Source: Fictibacillus fluitans (GTDB taxonomy: Bacteria > Bacillota > Bacilli > Bacillales > Fictibacillaceae). Taken from it: a DNA stretch of 64,000 bases. The stretch is from NCBI RefSeq assembly GCF_030418125.1, contig NZ_JAUHTR010000009.1, positions 124,001-188,000 of the forward strand. The letters are read 5' to 3'. The position numbers were made by a program, and so were the translations under genes. Positions within the stretch are counted from its first letter, which is position 1. Each line of letters begins with the position of its first letter. Below, piece by piece: positions 37,818-46,129 of the stretch. The notes beneath the pieces were generated by a model. It had not been told where the DNA came from. It did no database searches and saw nothing but the letters and a program-made list of their open reading frames with translations.

Positions 37818-37832
37818 ACGTAATGTTTACGA
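37818..37832. promoter_or_regulatory. Zur-like box upstream of the ycgR-ycgQ operon
   Basis: ACGTAATGTTTACGA followed by TTTA, two mismatches to TCGTAATNATTACGA. Confidence 0.65.
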
Positions 37833-37928
37833 TTTAAATCCTATCATAAACTCTTTGAAAGTAAAGGGCTATTAAGGGAGGTGACACAATTACTCTGGCA
37901 GGCTGTTCCTTTTTCGTGTTAAGATAAA

Positions 37929-37943
37929 CCATAATGATTACGA
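37929..37943. promoter_or_regulatory. Zur-like box upstream of the CobW-type gene
   Basis: CCATAATGATTACGA followed by TTTA; the right half-site ATTACGA is perfect, the left half has three mismatches. Confidence 0.6.
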
Positions 37944-37975
37944 TTTATACAAGGTATTAAGGGAGGAATCAGAAG

Positions 37976-38947
37976 ATGACAACCTATAAAAAAATTCCAA
38001 CATACATATTAAGCGGATTCCTGGGATCGGGAAAAACGACGGTATTGCTGAAAATGCTTGCCGATTTTAAAGCAAGAGGACTTAAGCCGGGGATCGTATT
38101 AAATGAACTGGGGCAAGTCAACGTGGAAGGACATCTGTTCAAGGGTGAAAAAATGCTGGAAATGCTGGATGGCTGCATCTGCTGTACGATCCAGGATGAC
38201 CTGCGGGAGGAGCTGCAGTTCTTTTTACAGGATGAAAACGGGGTGGATGTTCTCCTGATTGAGGGAACAGGTGTGGCGAATCCAAAGGAAATCCTGGAAG
38301 CGCTGGCTGATCCGCGGCTTGAGGATGGCTTTGAAACCCAATCGGTCATCAGTTTGGCGGATGCCAGCAAATTTCTGGACTATCGAAGCATTTTTTCCAG
38401 TTCAAGAGAAATACGGGAGATGCTGAACGACCAGATGAGCAGCGCAACACTGATTCTTTTAAACAAAATGGACCTGATTCAGGAAAAGAATAAAGAAAAA
38501 ATCTATAAAAAAATGAGAAAGCTAATAAAAGGCGATGTGGAAATCATGGAGACAGTGTATGGTGATGTTCCTCTTGATGAGCTGCTAAAAAAGCGGATGA
38601 GCACGGTTTCTGTCTCTTTGGGAAAAAGGGAGACGGATGACCATCACCATCATCACCAGCATCCATTTAAAGCAGTTAAACTCGAAAACATTCCGGCCGT
38701 GGAACGGATCCGGTTTGAAAAGTGGCTGAAAAAACTGCCGGAAAGTGTGCTCCGGGCAAAGGGGATGATGCAGCTTGCTTCTCCCAGCGGACTCTATCAA
38801 TTTCAATTTGCCTCAAAAGAAGTAGAAATGGAACGGATGGAAGATCAGGAATGCGCAACATGTCTCATTCTAATCGGCTACAATATGCCGGTTGATGAGC
38901 TCCGCGTCTCTTTTCAAAAGGAAGTTCTGCAAATCATGCATGCCTGA
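37976..38947 (+). CDS. CobW/COG0523 family GTPase, putative zinc metallochaperone
   Basis: 323 aa. Walker A SGFLGSGKTT (about residue 13), the metal-binding CXCC motif in DGCICCTIQ (about 64), the G4 motif LNKMDL (about 163), a His-rich stretch DDHHHHHQHPF (about 222-232), then the CobW C-terminal domain. Zur-controlled members in Bacillus (ZagA/YciC) hand zinc to client enzymes at the onset of starvation; this protein is shorter than YciC and closer to generic COG0523, so I leave the symbol blank. ATG 37976 follows GGGAGGAATC. Confidence 0.88.
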   Translation: MTTYKKIPTYILSGFLGSGKTTVLLKMLADFKARGLKPGIVLNELGQVNVEGHLFKGEKMLEMLDGCICCTIQDDLREELQFFLQDENGVDVLLIEGTGVANPKEILEALADPRLEDGFETQSVISLADASKFLDYRSIFSSSREIREMLNDQMSSATLILLNKMDLIQEKNKEKIYKKMRKLIKGDVEIMETVYGDVPLDELLKKRMSTVSVSLGKRETDDHHHHHQHPFKAVKLENIPAVERIRFEKWLKKLPESVLRAKGMMQLASPSGLYQFQFASKEVEMERMEDQECATCLILIGYNMPVDELRVSFQKEVLQIMHA

Positions 38948-39019
38948 CGGATCTTACCGGAACAAAGCGGGTATGTGATAAACTGGCTGTTGACCAGTGA
39001 ATTGAAGGAGGATACATAA

Positions 39020-40006
39020 GTGATACGTTTTGGTGTAATCGGTACAAACTGGATTACCGATGCCTTTTTGAAGGCAGCAGGTGATCTTGGAGAGTTTAAG
39101 CTGAATGCCGTCTATTCCCGGACAGAGGATAAAGGCAGGGAATTCGCAGAAAAATATGGTGTTAAAACGGTTTTTACGGATCTTGGCGAATTTGCTTCAT
39201 CCGATTTATTCGATGCAGTTTATTTGGCAAGCCCGAACTCGTTTCATGCCAAGCAGGTGATCGAGTTAATGAATCATGGCAAGCATGTGCTTTGCGAAAA
39301 GCCGCTGGCATCCAACGCCCCTGAAATTAAGGAAATGACAGAAGCGGCCAAGGCGAACAACGTAGTTATGATGGAAGCGATGAAATCAACGCTTCTTCCC
39401 GGCTTCAAAGCCATCAGGGATCATCTTTCCGAGATTGAAACCGTCAGGAGATATGTGGGCAACTACTGCCAGTATTCCTCCCGTTATGATGCGTACAAGG
39501 AAGGAAATATCCTTAATGCGTTCAAACCTGAATTCTCAAATGGGGCACTGATGGATCTGGGCACATACTGCATCTACCCAATGGTGGTGCTGTTTGGCCG
39601 GCCAAAGTCAGTGAAAGCCAGCGGAATCAAACTGGAAACCGGTGTAGACGGTGAGGGCAGCATTTTGCTGACCTATGACATGATGGAAGCGGTCATTACG
39701 TATTCAAAAATCACCGATTCCTCTCTTCCTTCCGAGATCCAGGGCGAAAAGGGAAGCATTGTCATTGACCGGATCCACACTCCTGAAAAGATCGAGCTGC
39801 GGTACAGATGGGGAGAGGTCCGTGATATCTCAGCCTCGCTGGAGCACGAACCCATGTATTATGAAACGAAGGAATTCATCTCCTTGATTCAGGAGGGAAA
39901 ACTGGAATCGGAGATCAACTCCCACGATAATTCACTTGCTGTCATGGAGATTATGGACGAGGTCCGCAGCCAGCTGGGCGTTGTCTATCCGAATGACCGT
40001 AAATAA
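39020..40006 (+). CDS. Gfo/Idh/MocA family oxidoreductase (YulF-like)
   Basis: 328 aa. N-terminal Rossmann fold (RFGVIGTNWITDAFLKAA) with the family EKPLASN motif (about residue 94) and a C-terminal alpha/beta domain. NAD(P)-dependent dehydrogenase of a sugar or cyclitol; length and sequence are like B. subtilis YulF. GTG 39020 follows GAAGGAGGATAC. Monocistronic. Confidence 0.85.
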   Translation: MIRFGVIGTNWITDAFLKAAGDLGEFKLNAVYSRTEDKGREFAEKYGVKTVFTDLGEFASSDLFDAVYLASPNSFHAKQVIELMNHGKHVLCEKPLASNAPEIKEMTEAAKANNVVMMEAMKSTLLPGFKAIRDHLSEIETVRRYVGNYCQYSSRYDAYKEGNILNAFKPEFSNGALMDLGTYCIYPMVVLFGRPKSVKASGIKLETGVDGEGSILLTYDMMEAVITYSKITDSSLPSEIQGEKGSIVIDRIHTPEKIELRYRWGEVRDISASLEHEPMYYETKEFISLIQEGKLESEINSHDNSLAVMEIMDEVRSQLGVVYPNDRK

Positions 40007-40017
40007 TAGAAAGATTG

Positions 40018-40048
40018 CTGCCCGAATGATAATTGGGCAGTTTTTTTT
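40018..40048 (+). terminator. Terminator of the oxidoreductase gene
   Basis: CTGCCC / GGGCAG stem extended by AAT/ATT pairing, followed by eight T. Confidence 0.85.
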
Positions 40049-40161
40049 GAGTTGTGCCTCTTTACGATTTTTTTAAGAATGATTAAGTTGTTTTTGGGTA
40101 TTCATTTATAATAGAGAAAAAGGTGGAATACAAGGGAAATTTATAGCTAAGGAGAGATGAG

Positions 40162-41040
40162 ATGACGAAGAGAGTAAAGAAAGCGATCATACCGGCAGCA
40201 GGTTTGGGTACCCGGTTCTTGCCGGCGACAAAAGCCATGCCGAAAGAAATGCTTCCCATCGTGGATAAACCAACCATTCAATATATCGTGGAAGAGGCCA
40301 TCAATTCCGGCATTGAGGATATCATCATCGTTACGGGAAAAGGGAAACGGGCCATCGAGGACCACTTTGATTACTCGTTTGATCTGGAGCATAGCTTATT
40401 TTCTTCGGGAAAGGTCAAGCTGCTGGAGGAAGTGCAGCGTTCTTCAGAAATGGCTGATATCCATTACATCCGGCAAAAACATCCGAAAGGGCTCGGCCAT
40501 GCCGTTTGGAGCGCAAGGAAGTTTATCGGTGATGAGCCTTTTGCCGTATTGCTCGGGGATGACATTGTCCAGGCTGAAACTCCCTGTATCCGCCAGATGA
40601 TGGAACAATTTGAACGCACGGAATCATCCGTGATTGGTGTGAAGCCGGTTCCAGACGAGGAGACCAGCCGCTATGGAATTGTAGAAACCAGCTCGAAGTC
40701 CGGGCGTTTATATGAGGTAGCGAACTTTGTGGAGAAGCCGCCTAAGGGTGAAGCGCCTTCGAACCTCGCCATCATGGGGCGTTATATTCTTACGCCTGAA
40801 ATTTTTTCTTTTCTCGAAAATCAGGAAGCAGGGGCGGGCGGAGAAATCCAGCTGACCGATGCGATCCAAAAACTGAATCAGGTGCAGCACGTATATGCCT
40901 ATGAGTTTGAAGGGAATAGATATGATGTGGGAGATAAGCTTGGTTTCATTACAACTTCAGTTGAGTTCGCTCTTCAAAATGAAGAACTTCGTGAACCTCT
41001 GCTCCACTATTTAAAAGAAAAAGTATTGAATTTGCCTTGA
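40162..41040 (+). CDS. gtaB: UTP-glucose-1-phosphate uridylyltransferase
   Basis: 292 aa. Nucleotidyltransferase signature [20 protein letters not shown] (residues about 12-31), a central [12 protein letters not shown] and VEKPP (about 192), all as in GalU/GtaB. It makes UDP-glucose for teichoic acid glucosylation, glycolipids and polysaccharides. ATG 40162 follows AAGGAGAGATG. It heads a likely operon with two membrane proteins; a TATAAT at 40107-40112 is probably its -10. Confidence 0.94.
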   Translation: MTKRVKKAIIPAAGLGTRFLPATKAMPKEMLPIVDKPTIQYIVEEAINSGIEDIIIVTGKGKRAIEDHFDYSFDLEHSLFSSGKVKLLEEVQRSSEMADIHYIRQKHPKGLGHAVWSARKFIGDEPFAVLLGDDIVQAETPCIRQMMEQFERTESSVIGVKPVPDEETSRYGIVETSSKSGRLYEVANFVEKPPKGEAPSNLAIMGRYILTPEIFSFLENQEAGAGGEIQLTDAIQKLNQVQHVYAYEFEGNRYDVGDKLGFITTSVEFALQNEELREPLLHYLKEKVLNLP

Positions 41041-41076
41041 ATTAGCACCTGAGAATAAAATGTGAGGAGTTACAAG

Positions 41077-42792
41077 ATGGCTAAGTTCTGGTCAGATCTT
41101 CATCCTGAAAAAAAACATCTGTTACTGGCATGGGCCCTTCTTATTCTTTTTTTGTCGCCTCCTTTTATTCTTGGTGAGGATGCACACATCAGGGTACATG
41201 ATAATATGGATTCCAATATTGCCTGGTATAAGGTGCTGAAAGAAAGCGGCCAGTTATTCGGCCCGATGGACAGTGTCGTGCCCCAGATTATTAATGGCCT
41301 GCCGCGCAACGCTTTTGGCACAGAGTTCAGCCTGATTCAATGGCTGCACAATTGGTTTCCATCGATGACCGCCTATGCTCTGAGCCAGGCGGTCACACGG
41401 GTTTTTGCTTTTCTTGGCATGTACCTGCTTTTGAAAAAGCACATCCTGCCTGAAAAGAAGGCCTATCCCGTTACAATTTGGGTATCAGCTGCTTTTGCAC
41501 TTACACCGTTCTGGCCCTCAGGCATGCTCAGCACGCTCGGCCAGCCCCTTGCCTTATGGGCTTTTTTGACAATCAGGAAGCATAAGGATACGTGGAAGGA
41601 ATGGCTCACTCTTATTCTTCTTCCTTTGTACTCCAGTTTTGTTCTTGGCTTTTTCTTTTTTCTCAGTGCATTGGGTCTGTTCTGGCTTTGGGAACTGATC
41701 ACAAAAAAGCGTTGGAACTTGCGTTTTCTGGGAAGTATTGTGCTGATGACAGCTCTTTATCTTCTGGTTGAATACAGGCTTGTTTATTCACTGGTTGTTC
41801 CGGAGGCACCGACCAGCAGGGATGAATTCCAGATTTCTACCCTGACGTTTCTTGAATCCATGCAGCTCGTGTTCAAAAACTTCCTTTTGGGACATACCCA
41901 TGTCATGACGGTACATACAGTTGTCATTTTACCTGTGTTGTTTATAGCGCTGTATAAGTCCTGGAGCAAAAGAAACGATGAAAAACAGGTAAAGCTCTTT
42001 CAGCTTTTATTTTTACTTAATGTGATCTTGTCCGTTTGGTATGCGTTCTGGTTTTACACAGGCTGGATTCCGGTCAAAGAGAACATTCACTTTCTCGCTA
42101 CATTTAACTTTGCAAGGTATCACTTCCTGCGTCCGCTTGTCATTTATGTGCTTTTTGCACTGGGCATATGGATACTTTGGAAGAAAGAGAAGTGGCGCAA
42201 GTGGGCCCGAGCCTGTTTGGTGCTGCAGATTGTGGTTTTGTGTTTTTTTAATGAGGAAATTTATTACCGCTTCTGGCAAACTCCTTCGTTTAAACAATTT
42301 TATGCCGAGAAGCAATTCCAGCAAATTGAAAGCTATATTGGAAAGCCGCAATCGTCATATCGTGTGGCCAGTTTGGGCATTCATCCCGCGATTGCCCAGT
42401 ACAATGGTTTTTACACGCTGGATACGTACAATAACTATTATCCGCTGTCCTATAAACACGAGTTTCGAAAAATGATACATAAGGAATTAGAAAAGAGCCC
42501 TCGTCTTGCCGCTTATTATGACGATTGGGGAAATCGCTGCTACATATTTTCGGCCGAGCTCGGCAAGCGTTATAACTACACGAAAAGCTCCAAAAAGACG
42601 GTGAAGCATCTGCAGCTTGATACGAAAGTTTTTACCCGTATGGGCGGGGAATACATTTTTTCAGCCGTACCGATTGTCAATGCAAAGGAAAATAACCTTG
42701 AATTCAAAAAGAAGTTTACCCAGCGTGACTCAGCATGGACCATTTACCTTTACCGTGCAGCCGCTGCTCCAGCCGATAAGGGGAAGAAATGA
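41077..42792 (+). CDS. Large polytopic membrane protein, DUF6044-like (YkoS-like)
   Basis: 571 aa with about ten membrane segments in residues 10-390 and an outer C-terminal domain of about 170 residues (YRVASLGIHPAIAQYNGFYTLD). The fold pattern resembles GT-C type glycosyltransferases: a first outer loop with HVRVHDN-like DAHIRVHDNMDSN near residue 45. Start ATG 41077 follows GTGAGGAGT; the GTG at 41062 lies in that ribosome binding site. It lies between gtaB and gtrA, so transfer of a lipid-linked sugar is plausible but unproven. Confidence 0.75.
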   Translation: MAKFWSDLHPEKKHLLLAWALLILFLSPPFILGEDAHIRVHDNMDSNIAWYKVLKESGQLFGPMDSVVPQIINGLPRNAFGTEFSLIQWLHNWFPSMTAYALSQAVTRVFAFLGMYLLLKKHILPEKKAYPVTIWVSAAFALTPFWPSGMLSTLGQPLALWAFLTIRKHKDTWKEWLTLILLPLYSSFVLGFFFFLSALGLFWLWELITKKRWNLRFLGSIVLMTALYLLVEYRLVYSLVVPEAPTSRDEFQISTLTFLESMQLVFKNFLLGHTHVMTVHTVVILPVLFIALYKSWSKRNDEKQVKLFQLLFLLNVILSVWYAFWFYTGWIPVKENIHFLATFNFARYHFLRPLVIYVLFALGIWILWKKEKWRKWARACLVLQIVVLCFFNEEIYYRFWQTPSFKQFYAEKQFQQIESYIGKPQSSYRVASLGIHPAIAQYNGFYTLDTYNNYYPLSYKHEFRKMIHKELEKSPRLAAYYDDWGNRCYIFSAELGKRYNYTKSSKKTVKHLQLDTKVFTRMGGEYIFSAVPIVNAKENNLEFKKKFTQRDSAWTIYLYRAAAAPADKGKK

Positions 42793-43232
42793 AAAACGAA
42801 ACAGGTGGAACGTGGATGAATCATTCATTTGTACGGTTCTTAATGGTAGGTGTCATTAATACATTAGTTGGTTTGGGAGCAATCTATTTTCTGCTTCATG
42901 GTACAGATGCCACGTATTGGGTGGCGACATTTTTCGGTAATACGGTGGGTGCGTGTGTTAGCTACATCTTAAACAGGGTATTTACATTTAAAAGCAAGTC
43001 TCCCGTCAAAGGCAGTATTATCCGGTTTGCCGCAGTCATCCTGGCTTGTTATGTGATCGCCTATTACGCGGCGATCCGTTGGGCAGAATGGAGCATCCAT
43101 GCCATTCTGCCCGAATATGGGCACGTTGCGGATGATGCAGCGGTTTTGATTGGCACAGGACTATATACGGTTTTGAATTATGCAGGACAAAGATGGCTGG
43201 TGTTTACCACGGAAAAAAGTGTTGATTTATGA
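42789..43232 (+). CDS. GtrA family membrane protein
   Basis: 147 aa, four membrane segments, GtrA signature FLMVGVINTLVGLGAIYFLL and SYILNRVFTFKS. GtrA-type proteins help flip or present polyprenyl-phosphate sugars. ATG 42789 overlaps the upstream stop (ATGA) and follows AAGGGGAAG; ATG 42816 is an alternative. The usual partner glycosyltransferase (GtrB/YkoT type) is not beside it. Confidence 0.87.
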   Translation: MKNETGGTWMNHSFVRFLMVGVINTLVGLGAIYFLLHGTDATYWVATFFGNTVGACVSYILNRVFTFKSKSPVKGSIIRFAAVILACYVIAYYAAIRWAEWSIHAILPEYGHVADDAAVLIGTGLYTVLNYAGQRWLVFTTEKSVDL

Positions 43233-43319
43233 AGTTGAAAAGTATATCATTATAAAACTGGTTTTTATGACTAAAGGAATGATGGATATGATGACTTCAA
43301 ACTTTAAATTGACCGGCCA

Positions 43320-43353
43320 ATCCTAAACCGCATGCGGTTTGGGATTTTTTTTT
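43320..43353 (+). terminator. Terminator of the gtaB-gtrA unit
   Basis: ATCCTAAACCGC / GCGGTTTGGGAT hairpin with a tight AT loop and T9. A 15-codon frame (43279-43326, MMDMMTSNFKLTGQS) behind AAAGGA ends inside its stem. Confidence 0.88.
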
Positions 43354-43384
43354 CCTAAGGGAAACATTATTTTAGGAGGGGAAC

Positions 43385-44290
43385 ATGGAAATCGTACACG
43401 AAAGGGAGAAGATTGGAAAAAGGGTGGCATGGCTTGCGCTGGTCAGCAACTGTCTATTAACCATAGGGAAGGTTGCAGTGGGGCTGATGGCCGGAAGTGA
43501 GTCAGTGTTTGCCGACGGAATACATTCGGCTGCGGACATTGTGGCTTCTATCGCGGTTCTTGCTGTAGTCGGCATCTCCAATAAGCCGCCTGATGAGGAT
43601 CATCCGTTCGGGCATGGGAAAGCTGAAGTCCTGAGCGAAGGCTTTGTTGGCATTATTTTATTTCTTGTAAGCATTTATATTGTCGTAGAAGGAGTTCTTG
43701 GTTTTTTGGGCAAGCCCGAAGCTCCTGAATACATTGCATTGGCAGCAGCCCTGTTTTCCTATATTGCGAAGCATCTTCTGTACCGCAATTCAATGAAACT
43801 TGGAGAAAAGTATAACAGCAAAGCGATCATAGCGATTGCTTTTGACCATAAAGCGGATATTGTGGCTTCTCTGGCCGCTTTTATCGGAGTCATTCTTTCC
43901 ATTATCGGCGACAAATACAATGTGCACTATCTGCTCTACGGAGATGCGGCTGCAAGCTTGATCGTGGCTTTTCTCATCCTGAAAATTTCTTTGAAGCTGC
44001 TGGGCTCGTCGATTGATATCCTCATGGACAAAAATATTGAGAAGCCGGTTCTTTCTCAATATCGAAAAGTGGTTATGGAATTCCCTGATATAAAGCGAAT
44101 CGACCGTATGAGAGCCAGAACACACGGGCATTACATTATTTTGGATTTACGCATATCGGTTAATTTCGATTTGAGCATTAAAGAAGGGCATGACATCGCC
44201 AGAAATTTAAGAGATGAACTTCAAACAAGGTTTCCGGACATATCAGAAGTCTTTATTCATATCAATCCATACTTTCCTGATAAAGAGTGA
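43385..44290 (+). CDS. Cation diffusion facilitator family efflux protein
   Basis: 301 aa with six membrane segments and a cytoplasmic C-terminal domain. Site A residues are visible as DGIHSAADI (about 45-53) and AFDHKADI (about 153-160); HPFGHGKAE follows segment 2. The pattern DxxxxxAD with DHxxD is compatible with zinc, manganese or iron export. ATG 43385 follows TAGGAGGGG. It is monocistronic. Confidence 0.9.
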   Translation: MEIVHEREKIGKRVAWLALVSNCLLTIGKVAVGLMAGSESVFADGIHSAADIVASIAVLAVVGISNKPPDEDHPFGHGKAEVLSEGFVGIILFLVSIYIVVEGVLGFLGKPEAPEYIALAAALFSYIAKHLLYRNSMKLGEKYNSKAIIAIAFDHKADIVASLAAFIGVILSIIGDKYNVHYLLYGDAAASLIVAFLILKISLKLLGSSIDILMDKNIEKPVLSQYRKVVMEFPDIKRIDRMRARTHGHYIILDLRISVNFDLSIKEGHDIARNLRDELQTRFPDISEVFIHINPYFPDKE

Positions 44291-44320
44291 CTGAGGGCAT
44301 GAGCTCAGTCACTCTTGTTT
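44286..44320 (+). terminator. Terminator of the CDF gene
   Basis: AGTGACTGAG / CTCAGTCACT 10-bp stem followed by CTTGTTT; it includes the CDF stop codon. Confidence 0.7.
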
Positions 44321-44341
44321 ATGCTGAAGAAAAACGGGAAT
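44317..44341 (+). promoter_or_regulatory. Sigma-B type promoter candidate for the 95-aa protein gene
   Basis: GTTTAT (44317-44322), 13 bases, GGGAAT (44336-44341), compared with GTTTAA-N12-15-GGGTAT. It lies 32 bases before the downstream start. Confidence 0.5.
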
Positions 44342-44373
44342 AAGTTTTGCATAAGAATAAGGAGGAGATTCAA

Positions 44374-44661
44374 ATGAAAACGATTAATGTTCAGTTTGAA
44401 TATACGGCAGATGCATCTGGAACGTTTGATAAAGACCTTCGCAGTAAATTAAATGATAATCTAAACAGTTTAGGACTTAAAGTGGTATCCATTGCAGACT
44501 TTGGATCCTCCAAGGATAACCTGCCGAGCTCGGAATCCGGTAAAGCAAGAGCCGACGCTTCAGGAAATCAGGTCGACATTATCCCTGATGACAATACATC
44601 CGCGGGAGGCCAGTCAACCCCTGATGAACAGCTGCCAGGGCATGAAAATTCGGGAAAATAG
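44374..44661 (+). CDS. Small hydrophilic protein of unknown function
   Basis: 95 aa. A short alpha/beta start (MKTINVQFEYTADASGTFDKDLRSKLNDNL...LKVVSIADFG) is followed by a Ser/Gly/Asp/Pro-rich disordered tail. No signal peptide. ATG 44374 follows AAGGAGGAG. A sigma-B type promoter candidate precedes it and a terminator follows, so it may be a general stress gene. I do not recognise the family. Confidence 0.65.
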   Translation: MKTINVQFEYTADASGTFDKDLRSKLNDNLNSLGLKVVSIADFGSSKDNLPSSESGKARADASGNQVDIIPDDNTSAGGQSTPDEQLPGHENSGK

Positions 44662-44672
44662 AAACAAAGTCT

Positions 44673-44705
44673 AAAGCCTCTCCTCTTCGGATGGGGCTTT
44701 TTTTG
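44673..44705 (+). terminator. Terminator of the 95-aa protein gene
   Basis: AAAGCC...GGCTTT hairpin with T7. The following 280 bases to the rsbT-like start are AT-rich; a weak promoter TTGAAA (44835-44840), 17 bases, TAAATT (44858-44863) is the only signal seen. Confidence 0.75.
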
Positions 44706-44984
44706 ATTCAAGAGACCAGAAGCAAAAGAATAAACAGGGATTTGAAGGATATTTGAGAAAAATGTCGAAATAAGCAGTTAACAGAGATGAACCCTCCAAT
44801 AGTAGTAATATATCCTCAAATAAAAACAAATTTGTTGAAATAAAAAGGAATAATACTTAAATTGTTGAAAGGTATGTGGAGTAATGTTTTGTGTTGCATA
44901 CTTTTTATTCATATAAATAAATCCCATATCCCGTGCCAATTGGAAGTAAGCCCTACCAATAATCCAGGAATAGAGGTGCTTACC

Positions 44985-45401
44985 GTGAACTATCACCAGG
45001 TTACGGTTGAAATAAAACGTGAATTCGATATTTCCATCGCCCGGCAGGAGGGAAAGGAGCTGGCAAGAGAGATCGGTTTTGGTGCAGTTGATCAAGTAAG
45101 AATTAAGACAGTAATATCCGAACTTGCCAGGAATATCTATCTTTATGCCGGAGAAGGAAGAATCATAGTAGAAGCGATCAGGGAAAACCATCGTGCTGGT
45201 ATCCGGGTTTCAGCTGTAGACCGTGGGCCAGGCATTGAAGACATCAGTCTGGCGCTGCAATCAGGTTATACCAGTTCCGGAGGATTGGGGGCAGGACTGC
45301 CGGGTGTCCAGAAATTAATGGATTTCTTGAATGTCCATACCATGCTGGAAGTAGGAACCGAAATTACTGCCATCAAATGGTGTGCACAGAGAGTAAATTA
45401 G
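44985..45401 (+). CDS. Orphan RsbT-like serine protein kinase (stressosome output)
   Basis: 138 aa GHKL-fold anti-sigma-type kinase. It matches RsbT closely in pattern: EIGFGAVDQVRIKTVISELARNIYLYAGEG, DRGPGIEDI and SSGGLGAGLPGVQKLMDFL (ATP lid). RsbT normally is held by the RsbR/RsbS stressosome and, when freed, activates the phosphatase RsbU and thus sigma-B. Here no rsbR, rsbS or rsbU adjoins. GTG 44985 follows AGAGGTG; the open frame extends 41 codons further upstream without support. Confidence 0.85.
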   Translation: MNYHQVTVEIKREFDISIARQEGKELAREIGFGAVDQVRIKTVISELARNIYLYAGEGRIIVEAIRENHRAGIRVSAVDRGPGIEDISLALQSGYTSSGGLGAGLPGVQKLMDFLNVHTMLEVGTEITAIKWCAQRVN

Positions 45402-45445
45402 CAGCCGTCAATTCCTTATAAAAAAAGGGATGGGCGGCTGATTTT
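45401..45445 (+). terminator. Terminator of the rsbT-like gene
   Basis: CAGCCG / CGGCTG stem with further TTCC/GGGA pairing, followed by ATTTTT. Confidence 0.7.
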
Positions 45446-45487
45446 TGTTCTTCATTTTGATCATGGCGTATGGAGATAAAAGAAAAA

Positions 45488-45520
45488 CACCCGTCCTCAT
45501 TACCGAAGGCGGGTGATATT
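45488..45520. terminator. Bidirectional hairpin at the end of the small minus-strand gene
   Basis: CACCCG / CGGGTG outer stem with CC/GG inside; TTTTTCTTTT follows on the minus strand and ATATTTTTTG on the plus strand. Confidence 0.65.
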
Positions 45521-45646
45521 TTTTGATTTTACTTTTTTTGATTGAAAAAGGGTTCGGTTCATAAAAGACAGCTTCCGGGCATTACCCTTGTAATGAATAA
45601 TCTCCAAGAGCTGATTCAATGCTTTTAACTGATCAGTTTCGTTCAT
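45500..45646 (-). CDS. Small hypothetical protein, 48 aa
   Basis: Frame MNETDQLKALNQLLEIIHY then KGNARKLSFMNRTLFQ, ending in a basic tail. GAAGGAGGCG lies seven bases before the ATG at 45646, an almost ideal ribosome binding site, and the frame ends in a hairpin terminator. The N-terminal half is an amphipathic helix and the C-terminal half is strongly basic. Family not recognised; the ribosome binding site and terminator are the main support. Confidence 0.5.
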   Translation of the reverse strand: MNETDQLKALNQLLEIIHYKGNARKLSFMNRTLFQSKKVKSKNITRLR

Positions 45647-45713
45647 GCGCAAGCGCCTCCTTCTCCACACACTATATGGAAAAGTGACGGCTGTTATGTT
45701 AAGTATGAAAGAA

Positions 45714-45986
45714 TCAGGTTAAGTATTTCTTCTGGGTGACGGTATTAAGCAAAATGTATTGCCCTTCTTTTAATACTTCCGCATACAATTTGGCTTCACT
45801 TTCCGATACGCCGATAGTCACAAGCTTTTGCAGAATATTTGTTGGGGCCGGCAGGTTTTTTTGAGGCTCAGAGGGGTTGACGATGATCATGTGTTCTGTT
45901 TTCATGCCATCTTTTTTAAGTAACTTAAGTTTACTGAGTACTTTATTTTCTGAAGGATAAATACCAATAACCCTGCGAGTATTCAT
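45714..45986 (-). CDS. YflT/general stress protein 17M-like small protein
   Basis: 90 aa. The first 40 residues (MNTRRVIGIYPSENKVLSKL...KTEHMIIVNPSE) have the beta-alpha-beta start of the YflT/GSP17M domain, followed by a short C-terminal helical part (VTIGVSESEAKLYAEVLKEGQ). B. subtilis members are sigma-B induced. The start at 45986 follows AGGAGG on the minus strand. A sigma-B type promoter candidate lies upstream at 46043-46068. Confidence 0.65.
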   Translation of the reverse strand: MNTRRVIGIYPSENKVLSKLKLLKKDGMKTEHMIIVNPSEPQKNLPAPTNILQKLVTIGVSESEAKLYAEVLKEGQYILLNTVTQKKYLT

Positions 45987-46042
45987 GGAAAAACCTCCTG
46001 TTTAATTGTTAAATAGCAAAACGAAAAGGGAATATTCTGTAA

Positions 46043-46068
46043 ATTCCCTGTCTAACTGGCTTCAAAAC
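46043..46068 (-). promoter_or_regulatory. Sigma-B type promoter candidate for the YflT-like gene
   Basis: On the minus strand GTTTTG (46068-46063), 14 bases, GGGAAT (46048-46043). The -35 matches four of six bases. GGGAAT is also one arm of a GGGAAT/ATTCCC inverted repeat, which weakens the call. Confidence 0.35.
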
Positions 46069-46096
46069 TCTTTTTTAAAACTTTTTTTATTTTTAC

Positions 46097-46122
46097 GTTT
46101 GAACAAAAGACAATGGGGGTAT
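46097..46122 (+). promoter_or_regulatory. Sigma-B type promoter in the gap before uvrB
   Basis: GTTTGA (46097-46102), 14 bases, GGGTAT (46117-46122): five of six plus six of six against GTTTAA-N12-15-GGGTAT. It points at a short gene-free stretch ending in a terminator. Confidence 0.6.
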
Positions 46123-46129
46123 TAGAGCT

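Noticed and set aside
40075-40101. Sigma-B promoter for gtaB (GGGTAT at 40096-40101)
   Set aside because: B. subtilis gtaB has one, but no GTTTAA-like -35 occurs 12-16 bases upstream here; the TATAAT at 40107 is the better -10.
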